Shown here: in pieces, positions 8,876 through 15,857 of the stretch | Numbering within the stretch: position 1 is the first letter of the stretch | Layout of the letters: every line of letters starts with the position of its first letter | DNA from: Corynebacterium minutissimum | GTDB lineage: Bacteria; Actinomycetota; Actinomycetes; Mycobacteriales; Mycobacteriaceae | Direction of reading: 5' to 3' | NCBI RefSeq assembly: GCF_000805675.1 | Contig: NZ_JSEF01000008.1 | Coordinates: forward strand, 1-64,000 | DNA length: 64,000 bases | Notes under the pieces: generated by a model | What the model was told of the DNA's origin: nothing | Seen by the model: only the letters and a program-made list of their open reading frames with translations | Database searches by the model: none | Program-made: the position numbers and the translations under genes

Positions 8876-9003
8876 AGGGTCCTTGGAAAGACGATTGAGA
8901 ACAACAGAAATCATAATCGTTGTGTACGAACCGCCATTATCCGAGGGGGAGTACCCTCCATTCGGGGGAGACGCGACACGGCAACATCATGAGACCTAAT
9001 GCA

Positions 9004-9009
9004 TATGGT
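9004..9009 (+). promoter_or_regulatory. -10 box for leaderless kinase transcript
   Basis: TATGGT fits the TANNNT consensus and ends 11 bp before the GTG at 9021. No Shine-Dalgarno sequence precedes that GTG. Transcription would start at or within a few bases of the start codon, so a leaderless mRNA is likely. Confidence 0.35.
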
Positions 9010-9020
9010 GCAATGGTGCG

Positions 9021-10265
9021 GTGACTAGTTCCTATTTCGTTGAGTGGCTTACCCAGCATAAGCGCTACACCACGGTGTACCTGCTGGGTGAAGGCGGCAT
9101 GGGCCAAGTCTTTCACGCGACGGATCCAGACCTCTCCCGTGAGCTTGCGGTTAAGGTGCTGCTGGACGACGTCCGGGATGAAGCCTCCCGCGCTCGTTTC
9201 CACAACGAGATGAAGGCACTTACCCGCATCGGTAGCCACCCTGGCGTGGTGCAGTTCTATTCCAAAGAATCAACCCCGCGTGGCGACGACGTCATGGTCA
9301 TGGCGTTTATTGACGGTGGAACACTAGCGCATGCAATCAAGGATCGCGCTCGAACTGGCCGTGGATTCACAGTGAAGGAAGTCGTGTATTTCCTCAGGCC
9401 GATTGCCTCAGCCTTGGACTATATGCATCATGAGCTGCATCCAGGATGGGTACATCGCGATGTTAAGCCCGCGAATATCCTGCTCCGGAAGAATCCCGGC
9501 AGCCTTCCGCCGGCTGTCCTGTCAGATTTTGGCATCAGCATCGAGGAAGGGCAGTCACGCCTGACCAAGATCGGCCACATCGTGGGCACAGAGAAATACT
9601 TAGCGCCAGAGAATAAAGGTCACGCCTACGGTGATGATGATTTGTCGGCGCGTGCTGATGATTACTCTTTGGCGCTCATCGCCTTCGAAATGCTCACGCT
9701 CCATCACCTCAAGGACACGATGCCACGCAGCGAGTGGCGTGGTGAGCGCCGCCTTCCGGAGCTATCGAGTGCGGCTTTCTCGGATGTCCTCGCGCCCGAC
9801 ACCGCTGCAGTGGCTAGCCAGGTACAAGATGTGCTGAGCAAGGCTCTCGATAGTGTTCCGATGCAGCGCTACTCCACGGCAGAGGAGTTCATCCAAGCAT
9901 TGGAGAAGATATCCAACTCTTCTTCGTTTGCCGCGCCGCAGAAATCGCCCACAGCCCCGCAGTCACCACGCTCGGAGCACACAGCGCATACGACCCCCAC
10001 ACAGAAGTGGCCAGAGCCCCCGCGTCCCACCGAGAATATGCAGCCTACTGGGTTCGTGGCACCCTCGAACCCCATTTCCTCAACAGCGCATGTGCGGCCA
10101 TCAACTCCTGTGACCCCGCCAACGCCCATACCCCCACAGCAGTCAGGGGTGCCCTCGGCGCTGAGCGCGCCGCCGAAAAAAGATAACGGCAACGCCCTAA
10201 TCATCACCGCGACCGTCGTGGTCATCATCCTCATTTTCCTGGTGACCTGGGCAATCGTGGCATAA
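9021..10265 (+). CDS. Tail-anchored Ser/Thr protein kinase
   Basis: A 414-aa Hanks-type kinase. Residues 15-290 are the catalytic domain: Gly-loop GEGGMG (23-28), ATP-binding lysine in AVKVL (K45), catalytic loop HRDVKPAN (D147), DFG (169-171) and the APE motif in YLAPENK. All catalytic residues are present. Residues 300-390 are a Pro/Thr/Ser-rich linker. The last 23 residues are one hydrophobic helix with nothing after it, so the kinase is tail-anchored and lacks the PASTA or other sensor ectodomain of PknB-type enzymes. It is not one of the usual corynebacterial PknA/B/G/L genes by context. Its next gene encodes an FHA-type, phosphothreonine-binding protein, a likely substrate or reader (inference). 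Confidence 0.92.
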   Translation: MTSSYFVEWLTQHKRYTTVYLLGEGGMGQVFHATDPDLSRELAVKVLLDDVRDEASRARFHNEMKALTRIGSHPGVVQFYSKESTPRGDDVMVMAFIDGGTLAHAIKDRARTGRGFTVKEVVYFLRPIASALDYMHHELHPGWVHRDVKPANILLRKNPGSLPPAVLSDFGISIEEGQSRLTKIGHIVGTEKYLAPENKGHAYGDDDLSARADDYSLALIAFEMLTLHHLKDTMPRSEWRGERRLPELSSAAFSDVLAPDTAAVASQVQDVLSKALDSVPMQRYSTAEEFIQALEKISNSSSFAAPQKSPTAPQSPRSEHTAHTTPTQKWPEPPRPTENMQPTGFVAPSNPISSTAHVRPSTPVTPPTPIPPQQSGVPSALSAPPKKDNGNALIITATVVVIILIFLVTWAIVA

Positions 10266-10324
10266 CCCGAAGGTAGCCTGGAAGCCGGACAGAAATTCCC
10301 GCTACACTAAAGGACAATTTTTGC

Positions 10325-10347
10325 GGCACAACTTTTGGCGTTGTGCC
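10325..10347 (+). repeat. Perfect 8-bp inverted repeat in the leader of the FHA gene
   Basis: GGCACAAC (10325-10332) and GTTGTGCC (10340-10347) flank a 7-base TTTTGGC loop. A TANNNT -10 (TACACT, 10303-10308) stands just upstream, so the repeat would be in the 5' leader or at the +10 region. It could be an operator or an RNA hairpin 17 bp before the ribosome-binding site. Confidence 0.5.
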
Positions 10348-10373
10348 CGGAGTGTTCTTCAACGGAGGTGACT

Positions 10374-11054
10374 ATGAACACGCAACAGACACCCCAGCCG
10401 CAGCAGGCGGCGCGGGGCCCAAGGCTGCGTATCGATGACCTGATCGGCGGCGTGAGGATTGTCGCGCCAGGAGAAGAAGTTATCGTCGGCCGTGCCGGTG
10501 ATTTCCGCGTGGGCGAGGGGGACCTTACCCTTCACCGCCACCTCTTCCAGCTGTGGTACGGCGGGCAGGGATGGATGATCAGCAACATTGGTAGCCACAT
10601 CCCGTTGCGCATTGAACTACGTGGAGTGAAGGGATTCTCCCGTATCGACTTGGGGCCGCGATCGGTGGCTGCGGTTCCGCCAGGACCTTCCCGCATCACG
10701 TTTGAAACTCCGGAATGCCCCTACGAGCTGTACATCGATGTCGAGAACAGCAATGTTGCGCGGCGCACGAGGCGCGAGCAGGAGCTGGAGGAAGAGCGCA
10801 CCCGGACCCGGCATGTGCCCAATGATGAGCAGGAAGAACTGTTGCGTCAGCTTGCTAGCTATCTGAAAAAGCCAGGTTCGTCGGATGCCGATATTCCGTC
10901 GGTACGCGAGATCGCCGATGCCCTCGAATGGACGGAAAAGAAGACGAATCACAAGATGGATCGCCTCGTTGACAGCCTGAAAGCTGATGGCGAGAAAGTC
11001 TATAAACCCTATAAGACGTTCTTGGCGCACTACGCCATCCGCCACGGACGCTAA
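10374..11054 (+). CDS. FHA-like domain protein with C-terminal winged-helix segment
   Basis: A 226-aa cytoplasmic protein. Residues about 17-120 resemble an FHA domain: IVGRAGD (the GR motif), LHRHLFQL (equivalent of S-R-x-H) and ISNIGS (equivalent of N-G). FHA domains bind phosphothreonine. A charged linker with REQELEEER follows. Residues about 160-226 (SVREIADALEWTEKKTNHKM) look like a winged-helix DNA-binding or oligomerisation unit. ATG at 10374 has a strong GGAGG site; the frame runs back to 10335 without one. It is 109 bp behind the kinase gene and is a natural partner for it. DNA binding is inferred from the pattern only. Confidence 0.7.
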   Translation: MNTQQTPQPQQAARGPRLRIDDLIGGVRIVAPGEEVIVGRAGDFRVGEGDLTLHRHLFQLWYGGQGWMISNIGSHIPLRIELRGVKGFSRIDLGPRSVAAVPPGPSRITFETPECPYELYIDVENSNVARRTRREQELEEERTRTRHVPNDEQEELLRQLASYLKKPGSSDADIPSVREIADALEWTEKKTNHKMDRLVDSLKADGEKVYKPYKTFLAHYAIRHGR

Positions 11055-11055
11055 A

Positions 11056-11088
11056 AGCGGCCTAAGACCGTTGGGGGTTTAGGCCGCT
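11056..11088. terminator. Hairpin between convergent FHA gene and amtR
   Basis: AGCGGCCTAA (11056-11065) pairs perfectly with TTAGGCCGCT (11079-11088). It lies one base behind the stop of the FHA gene and 29 bp past the stop of amtR, so it can serve both. No long U-run is present. The same stem core recurs at 19012-19045. Confidence 0.6.
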
Positions 11089-11117
11089 GGGAAAGGGCTC
11101 AGGACGTTGGGGCCGCG

Positions 11118-11834
11118 CTAGCGCGTGGCCTTCTTGCGGTCCGCGGCGGCAGCGGCGGCCGAGGAGATGGAGTCGTTGCGGTTTTTGAGCAGCTCCAGAG
11201 TCGTTGCCTCTGCATTGTCCGGGGGAGTGGTGCCGAGGACGGCCAAGGCGGCGTCGGCAAGCATGGCGGATTGCTCCGGCACGCGCTGCGCGGCATCAAA
11301 CGGGGCGGTGCCATCGTTGGGGCGCATCTCAATGACTGACAGTGCGATATGGAAGGGCAGCTCGATGCGCGGGTCATCCGTGCCCACAAGGCCCGCAGCG
11401 GCGGAACGGAAATGTTCCTTCAGGCGGTCTCGCTGTACGTGGTACTCACCAAACTCGGGGGAATTAGCCACCGGCAGCTGGTAGAGACGGCCTACATTCC
11501 ATGCAGAGGTCAGCAGCAGACGGGACTCTGCCGCAACGAGGGACCACAGGCGCTGCGCTGGCGCCGCATCGGAGGCGGCGAGCTCCTCTGCGAGCTCAAG
11601 AGAAGGCTCAATAGTGGAGTTCAGCAGAGTAAGGAAAATATCCGTCTTCGACGGGAAGTGATAGTACAACGAAGCCTGACGGATACCCACGGCATCGGCA
11701 ATCTGGTGCGTGGAAGTCGTGGCGAAACCCTGTGTCGTGAACAGCTCGGATGAGGCGTCGAGGATTTCTTCGCGCGCGGTGTTGCCCCGGCGGCGCGGGC
11801 TATTCTTACGCGGCCTGCCAACGGTACCTGCCAT
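11118..11834 (-). CDS. amtR: TetR-family nitrogen-control repressor AmtR
   Basis: A 238-aa TetR-type regulator. The N-terminal helix-turn-helix (about 20-66) contains ATTSTHQIADAVGIRQASLY. Sequence and length match C. glutamicum AmtR closely, from MAGTVGRPR through the ligand/partner domain with LLTSAWNVGRLYQLP. AmtR represses ammonium uptake and assimilation genes and is released by adenylylated GlnK rather than by a small ligand. The position between purH and the ribosomal protein genes is the C. glutamicum position. The C-terminus has an Ala-rich extension of about 15 residues. The gene on its far side codes for a DUF294-like protein. Confidence 0.92.
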   Translation of the reverse strand: MAGTVGRPRKNSPRRRGNTAREEILDASSELFTTQGFATTSTHQIADAVGIRQASLYYHFPSKTDIFLTLLNSTIEPSLELAEELAASDAAPAQRLWSLVAAESRLLLTSAWNVGRLYQLPVANSPEFGEYHVQRDRLKEHFRSAAAGLVGTDDPRIELPFHIALSVIEMRPNDGTAPFDAAQRVPEQSAMLADAALAVLGTTPPDNAEATTLELLKNRNDSISSAAAAAADRKKATR

Positions 11835-11920
11835 CAGGCGGACTCCCTTCGGTGAGCGTCACTCAATAATTATTTTCAGCTTAACCATCGTACTCCCTAG
11901 AGCGGGAAGCGTTGAATTCG

Positions 11921-12715
11921 CTACCCAGCTATACTGCCTACCACCCTACCGTGCCGTGCCACGATAGATTCCACAGTTGCAGAAACTGTTCGGCACGCAG
12001 AACCATAGGCGGTGCGATCCAGCGGGGGAAGGTCACCAAGGGCGACGCTGTGCTTGTCGACGCCCTCGTACCAGCGCCCCAACTCCAGCGCCATGCCCGT
12101 GCCCCACGCCAAGCTCAGGCCTTCGGCCTCACTGGCGGTGAGCAGTTCGCGCTCGACACCAATAGCCAAACGGTCCGGTGTCGGGCGCGGAGCGGGGGCG
12201 GCCCAGCGCGCAATAGCTGACACCGGAGCTAGCAACGTGGCACGGATGGCGACGTCTGCGGTGCGGTCAGGCAACCCATCAACGAGGGTAAGCGGGGCGG
12301 GACGCTTCGCCAAGGCGTCGGCGTACAGTTCTTCTTCACCACCATGGCCCACGGGTAGTCCGGCATCGGCGCGGGCGGGCGTGGTTTCCGCCACCGCAGA
12401 ACATCTTAGGCCGGCGTCAGAAATGACACTTTCGAGTTGCTCATCCTCACCGAGCCACGTGATGCGCATGGAAGGAAGCAGGTCACCGCGAGCAGCTGGC
12501 CCGGTCAGTCGCACTGGGCTGGACAGGCCCGGAGACCGCACGAGATCGGTCACAATGCGGGAAAACCAGGCTGCGAGTTCGAGGCTATCGGCGCGGTGCG
12601 CTGTGGCATTGCGCAGGAGATCCTGTGCCTCTTCCAGAAGGCCGCGGGCATGCGCGGGGGAGTGGCAGTGGGCAGCTAGCTCGCTCAGATCAGTCAACGA
12701 CTCGTGCAGCGACAT
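11921..12715 (-). CDS. Degenerate DUF294-type nucleotidyltransferase-like protein
   Basis: A 264-aa protein. The first half has the pattern of a nucleotidyltransferase fold, with VRLTGPAARGDLLPS where active members carry G-S-x-A-R-G-E followed by two aspartates. Here the GS is GP and the Asp-x-Asp pair is absent (SMRITW), so catalysis is unlikely. The second half (from LTLVDGLPDRTADVAIRA) matches the DUF294 C-terminal helical domain. Active relatives resemble GlnD, the PII-modifying enzyme. The gene adjoins amtR, whose activity depends on modified PII, which makes a regulatory role attractive but unproven. The ATG at 12715 is chosen over the TTG at 12724 on spacing from AAAGGG. Confidence 0.55.
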   Translation of the reverse strand: MSLHESLTDLSELAAHCHSPAHARGLLEEAQDLLRNATAHRADSLELAAWFSRIVTDLVRSPGLSSPVRLTGPAARGDLLPSMRITWLGEDEQLESVISDAGLRCSAVAETTPARADAGLPVGHGGEEELYADALAKRPAPLTLVDGLPDRTADVAIRATLLAPVSAIARWAAPAPRPTPDRLAIGVERELLTASEAEGLSLAWGTGMALELGRWYEGVDKHSVALGDLPPLDRTAYGSACRTVSATVESIVARHGRVVGSIAG

Positions 12716-12858
12716 GAGGTTCAAAGCCCTTTCGGTCAGGGTGATTCTTGTTCTTCAATGTAGCAGTACGAGAGGCACGAGCAGCGCGGTGGGTGCCCAG
12801 AGCTGACTGGGGGTGGCGGTGGCAACGAAAAGAAGGCGAAAAGGGGAGGGAAAACGAC

Positions 12859-12902
12859 AATCGCCGCCTCAGCTCCTCAAAATGAGGAACGAGGCGGCGA
12901 TT
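12859..12902 (-). terminator. Terminator of the rpmB-rpmG-rpsN-rpsR operon
   Basis: AATCGCCGCCTC (12859-12870) pairs perfectly with 12891-12902, with an inner stem TCCTCA/TGAGGA, giving a long, nearly continuous hairpin. On the minus strand it is followed by GTCGTTTTCC. It lies 75 bp past the rpsR stop. The rest of 12716-12976 holds nothing else that I can identify. Confidence 0.85.
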
Positions 12903-12976
12903 GAGAAGCTCTTTTGTCCTGTCCTAGTGAGTCACGAGTACAGCGGCAAAAGTGCGCTGTTGAAACCAGCTAGTGT

Positions 12977-13231
12977 TTAGCGGGACGTGAACGGCAGGAG
13001 AGCCATTTCGCGTGCGTTCTTGACGGCAGTAGCAACCTGACGCTGCTGCTGCGGGGTCAGACCGGTGACGCGACGGGAGCGGATCTTGCCACGATCGGAG
13101 ATGAACAGACGCAGGGTCTTGATCTCCTTGTAGTCAACCTGCTCGATGCCTTCGGCCTTGAGCGGGTTCTTCTTCGGGCGGCGGGTCTGCTCCATACGGA
13201 ACTTCTTGTGGTTATTACGCTTGACAGCCAT
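12977..13231 (-). CDS. rpsR: Small ribosomal subunit protein bS18
   Basis: An 84-aa basic protein of the 30S subunit that binds near bS6. The bS18 core is clear ([18 protein letters not shown] and the [14 protein letters not shown] segment). The cysteines that mark the zinc-binding type near the N-terminus are absent, so it is a C-minus paralogue. It is the last gene of the minus-strand operon, 15 bp after rpsN. Confidence 0.95.
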   Translation of the reverse strand: MAVKRNNHKKFRMEQTRRPKKNPLKAEGIEQVDYKEIKTLRLFISDRGKIRSRRVTGLTPQQQRQVATAVKNAREMALLPFTSR

Positions 13232-13246
13232 TGTGTGGTTACCCCT

Positions 13247-13552
13247 TTACCAGCTGGACTTGCGAACGCCCGGCAGCTCACCACGGTGAGCCATGCCGCG
13301 CATACGGACACGGGACAGACCGAACTTACGGAGGTAACCGCGCGGACGTCCATCAGCGGAGTCGCGGTTACGGACGCGGACGCGGGCGGCGTCGCGCGGC
13401 TGACGGTTCAGCTCGAACTGCGCCTCGAGGCGCTCGTCGTCCGGGGTGTTCGGGTTCTTGATGATTGCCTTGAGCTCAGCGCGACGCTCCGCGTAGCGGG
13501 CGACGATTTCCTTGCGCTGCTCGTTCTTGGCGATCTTAGACTTCTTAGCCAT
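13247..13552 (-). CDS. rpsN: Small ribosomal subunit protein uS14, zinc-free long form
   Basis: A 101-aa uS14. The long form without the CxxC...CxxC zinc ribbon is seen here; the C-terminal core carries [14 protein letters not shown] and the terminal RKSSW. Short zinc-binding uS14 proteins are about 61 aa. It follows rpmG by 3 bp in the operon. Confidence 0.96.
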   Translation of the reverse strand: MAKKSKIAKNEQRKEIVARYAERRAELKAIIKNPNTPDDERLEAQFELNRQPRDAARVRVRNRDSADGRPRGYLRKFGLSRVRMRGMAHRGELPGVRKSSW

Positions 13553-13555
13553 AGA

Positions 13556-13720
13556 TTATCGCTCCTCGCGGAATTCGACGTGCTTGCGGACAATCGGATC
13601 GAACTTCTTGAGCGTGATGCGATCCGGGTTGTTGCGCTTGTTCTTGCGGGTCACGTAGGTGTAGCCGGTGCCCGCGGTGGACTTCAGTTTGATGATTGGA
13701 CGGATATCATTACGTGCCAT
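13556..13720 (-). CDS. rpmG: Large ribosomal subunit protein bL33, zinc-free
   Basis: A 54-aa protein beginning [19 protein letters not shown] and ending VEFREER. The central [11 protein letters not shown] segment lacks all four cysteines of the zinc-binding type. It starts at 13720, two bases after the stop of rpmB (13723), and ends 3 bp before rpsN, so it is tightly embedded in the operon. Confidence 0.95.
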
Positions 13721-13722
13721 CG

Positions 13723-13959
13723 TTAAATCTTCTCCCCACGTGCGCGAATCTTGGCCACGACGGACTCAATGCCGTCACGGTCGATGATCTTCATGCCCTT
13801 GGTGGAAACATTCAAGGTGATGGTACGGCCCTCGGAGGGCAGGTAGTACCGACGACGCTGCACGTTGGGGTTCCAACGGCGCGAGGTGCGGCGGTGCGAG
13901 TGCGAGACCTGCTTGCCGAATTCCGGCTTGCGGCCCGTTACCTGGCAAATAGCCGACAT
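13723..13959 (-). CDS. rpmB: Large ribosomal subunit protein bL28, zinc-free
   Basis: A 78-aa bL28 starting [15 protein letters not shown]. Only one cysteine remains of the CxxC pairs of the zinc type. The start at 13959 has an AGGAG site; the open frame continues upstream to 14076 but without family similarity. It is the first gene of the four-gene minus-strand operon rpmB-rpmG-rpsN-rpsR. Confidence 0.95.
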
Positions 13960-14462
13960 GGGTCTTCTTTCTCCTAGCCGCCCACATCGAAAGCGACTAA
14001 CGGAGTGCCTAATCCGCGGTGAGGCGCGGCGCTCTAAAAAGTGAGGTTGAGCAGGAGGCATAATTCCGTTGAACACCAGTTGATGAGGGCGTAAAACGAT
14101 TACTTTGACAACAGCAAGGGGAAATCTTACATGCCGGGCAGCTCAGAACCTAATCGCTGATCTGTGAGCCAGAGGTGCGCTCTGGGATAAATGGAGGCAG
14201 CACGCCATTATAAAGGTAGGGGAGTGATGCCGCTTGGCGCCGATTTAGGTTTTCGGGCCGGTGGCCTGTAGGATATTCCGAGTTGTCGGCGCGAGCCGCA
14301 CAGTTTGTAAGAATTGAGACCCAACTCGGGCACGATCCTTACGCGCACAGTTAATCTTTGCCAGTGCAGCACTACGCAGCGATACGCATAGTGTGCGGGC
14401 GAATTTCATATTGTGCGGAGAGAGGGAACCGACCCGTAGTTCAACCCTGAGGGAATCGACAT
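13960..14462. other. 503-bp divergent region between two ribosomal-protein operons
   Basis: It must hold the promoters of rpmB (leftward) and rpmE2 (rightward). A rightward -10 and leader hairpin are seen at 14409-14447. I looked for a clear AT-rich Zur-type palindrome, expected in front of zinc-free ribosomal genes, and found none. I see no tRNA or credible small ORF; the middle, 14110-14400, remains unexplained. Confidence 0.5.
14409..14447 (+). promoter_or_regulatory. rpmE2 promoter and short leader hairpin
   Basis: TATTGT (14409-14414) fits TANNNT and places transcription start near 14421. The leader of about 40 nt folds with GGGAAC (14424-14429) against GTTC plus AACCC (14439-14447), followed by GAGGG and the ATG at 14463. 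Autoregulatory L31 leaders have been proposed in Corynebacteriaceae; whether this is one needs a covariance-model match. Confidence 0.35.
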
Positions 14463-14732
14463 ATGAAGAAAGATATCCACCCGGATTACCACCCGGTGGT
14501 CTTCAAGGACGCCGGTACCGGCCACTCCTTCCTGACCAAATCCACCGCTACCTCCGACCGCACCGTTGAGTGGGAAGACGGCAACGAGTACCCGCTCATC
14601 GTCGTTGACGTGACCGCTGAGTCTCACCCGTTCTGGACCGGTGCACAGCGCGTTATGGATACCGCTGGTCGTGTTGAGAAGTTCAACCAGCGCTTCGGCG
14701 CAATGGCTCGCCGTAAGAAGAAGAACGCGTAA
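14463..14732 (+). CDS. rpmE2: Large ribosomal subunit protein bL31 type B
   Basis: An 89-aa type B bL31 ([16 protein letters not shown] start, [14 protein letters not shown] end). It has no CxxC, so it is the zinc-independent paralogue. GAGGG lies 9 bp before the ATG. It forms a two-gene operon with rpmF 15 bp downstream. Confidence 0.95.
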   Translation: MKKDIHPDYHPVVFKDAGTGHSFLTKSTATSDRTVEWEDGNEYPLIVVDVTAESHPFWTGAQRVMDTAGRVEKFNQRFGAMARRKKKNA

Positions 14733-14747
14733 GGAGGATAGGAAAAG

Positions 14748-14921
14748 ATGGCAACTCCTAAGTTTAAGAAGTCCCGCGCGAATACCCACTCTCGCCGTTC
14801 CCAGTGGAAGGCTGACAACGTCGCCCTCCAGGAAGTCACCATCGACGGCCAGACCGTGCGCATCCCGCGTCGTCTGGTGAAGGCTGCCAAGCTCGGCCTC
14901 ATCGACGTCGAGCAGTTCTAA
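14748..14921 (+). CDS. rpmF: Large ribosomal subunit protein bL32, cysteine-free
   Basis: A 57-aa bL32 ([20 protein letters not shown] start, DVEQF end). The two CxxC pairs of zinc-binding bL32 are missing. It has a strong GGAGGA site just after the rpmE2 stop and is followed by a good terminator. Confidence 0.95.
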   Translation: MATPKFKKSRANTHSRRSQWKADNVALQEVTIDGQTVRIPRRLVKAAKLGLIDVEQF

Positions 14922-14947
14922 GGTATTAAGCCTGCTGCGTGACTAGC

Positions 14948-14995
14948 ATCCCCGAATCATTCATTCATCTTGAGTGAATGGTTCGGGGATTTTTG
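14948..14995 (+). terminator. Rho-independent terminator of rpmE2-rpmF
   Basis: ATCCCCGAATCATTCATTCA pairs with AGTGAATGGTTCGGGGAT with G-U pairs, followed by TTTTT. It is 27 bp past the rpmF stop. Confidence 0.92.
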
Positions 14996-15039
14996 CTTCT
15001 TTTACTCGCCTTTCCTCTCCTGTCAGCGGTGTTAACATC

Positions 15040-15103
15040 CGTGCAATGTCCGTGCAACGCATGAGGTTGGTGACTTTTCCCTTAAGGGGGGGATTTAAGG
15101 GGG
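15040..15103 (+). promoter_or_regulatory. Repeat-rich mprA promoter region
   Basis: CGTGCAA occurs at 15040 and 15051, an 11-bp step typical of OmpR-family operators. Next, CCCTTAA (15079-15085) and TTAAGGG (15095-15101) form an inverted repeat, and TTAAGGGGG is also directly repeated (15082 and 15095). The region lies 55-120 bp before the mprA start. Autoregulation by MprA is a reasonable reading. Confidence 0.4.
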
Positions 15104-15158
15104 CGAAAAAATTCTCTTCGCTTCGTGAAAATGCCCTTCATAAGTCATAATTGGCTAT

Positions 15159-15857
15159 ATGAAGATTCTAGTCGTGGATGATGAGCAAGCCGTACGCGAA
15201 TCGCTTCGCCGATCCCTGAAGTTCAATGGCTACGATGTAGCGTTGGCTGCTGATGGTGTGCAGGCTGTCGAGGCAGTGCACCGTGATAACCCTGAATTGC
15301 TCATCCTCGACGTCATGATGCCAAACATGGACGGCCTTGAGGTCTGCCGCACCCTGCGTAGTGAAGGGTGGGATCGCCCTATCCTCGTGCTGACTGCTCG
15401 TGATGGCGTGTCTGACCGTGTTGCTGGCCTTGACGCGGGCGCTGACGATTACCTGCCCAAGCCCTTCGCGCTGGAGGAGCTTCTTGCTCGCGTGCGTTCC
15501 CTGGTCCGCCGTGCGGCAGCTGACTCCATTGGGTCCAAGCAGCCGGCCGAGACTCAGCTGAGCTTCGAGGACCTTAAGCTCGATGCTGATACCCGTGAGG
15601 TAACCCGCGGCGATCGTCAGATTTCTCTGACCCGTACGGAGTTCGCTCTGCTGCACCTGTTGATGGAGAATCCGCGCAAGGTGCTGTCCCGCAACACCAT
15701 CCTCGAAGAGGTGTGGGGCTACGATTTCCCGACGTCAGGCAATGCGCTGGAAGTCTACATTGGCTACCTGCGTAAGAAGACCGAGGAAGATGGCGAACCC
15801 CGACTCATCCATACCGTGCGTGGCGTGGGCTACGTCATGAGGGAGGCCACCGCGTGA
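15159..15857 (+). CDS. mprA: Response regulator MprA-like (OmpR family)
   Basis: A 232-aa two-component regulator. The receiver domain (1-115) has the acidic pair D7/D8, the phosphoacceptor D51 in LILDVMMP and K in DYLPKPF. A winged-helix DNA-binding domain follows (about 130-228; [19 protein letters not shown]). Its stop overlaps the sensor start by 4 bp. With mprB and htrA downstream it reproduces the mprA-mprB-pepD order of mycobacteria, where the system answers envelope stress; in C. glutamicum the pair is called CgtR2/CgtS2. A TAAT-type -10 only about 10 bp before the ATG suggests a leaderless or very short leader. Confidence 0.93.
   Translation: MKILVVDDEQAVRESLRRSLKFNGYDVALAADGVQAVEAVHRDNPELLILDVMMPNMDGLEVCRTLRSEGWDRPILVLTARDGVSDRVAGLDAGADDYLPKPFALEELLARVRSLVRRAAADSIGSKQPAETQLSFEDLKLDADTREVTRGDRQISLTRTEFALLHLLMENPRKVLSRNTILEEVWGYDFPTSGNALEVYIGYLRKKTEEDGEPRLIHTVRGVGYVMREATA

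Noticed and set aside
14110..14400. tRNA gene or other structured RNA in the long gap
   Set aside because: No T-arm GGTTCRA sequence or cloverleaf-compatible arms could be found.
13960..14462. Zur box in the divergent ribosomal-protein promoter region
   Set aside because: Expected from mycobacteria, but no AT-rich palindrome of adequate quality could be found by eye.
15079..15101. 6C small RNA on the minus strand (C7 loop on a CCCTTAA stem)
   Set aside because: The 6C RNA needs two C-loop hairpins; only one is present here, and it sits in the mprA promoter.
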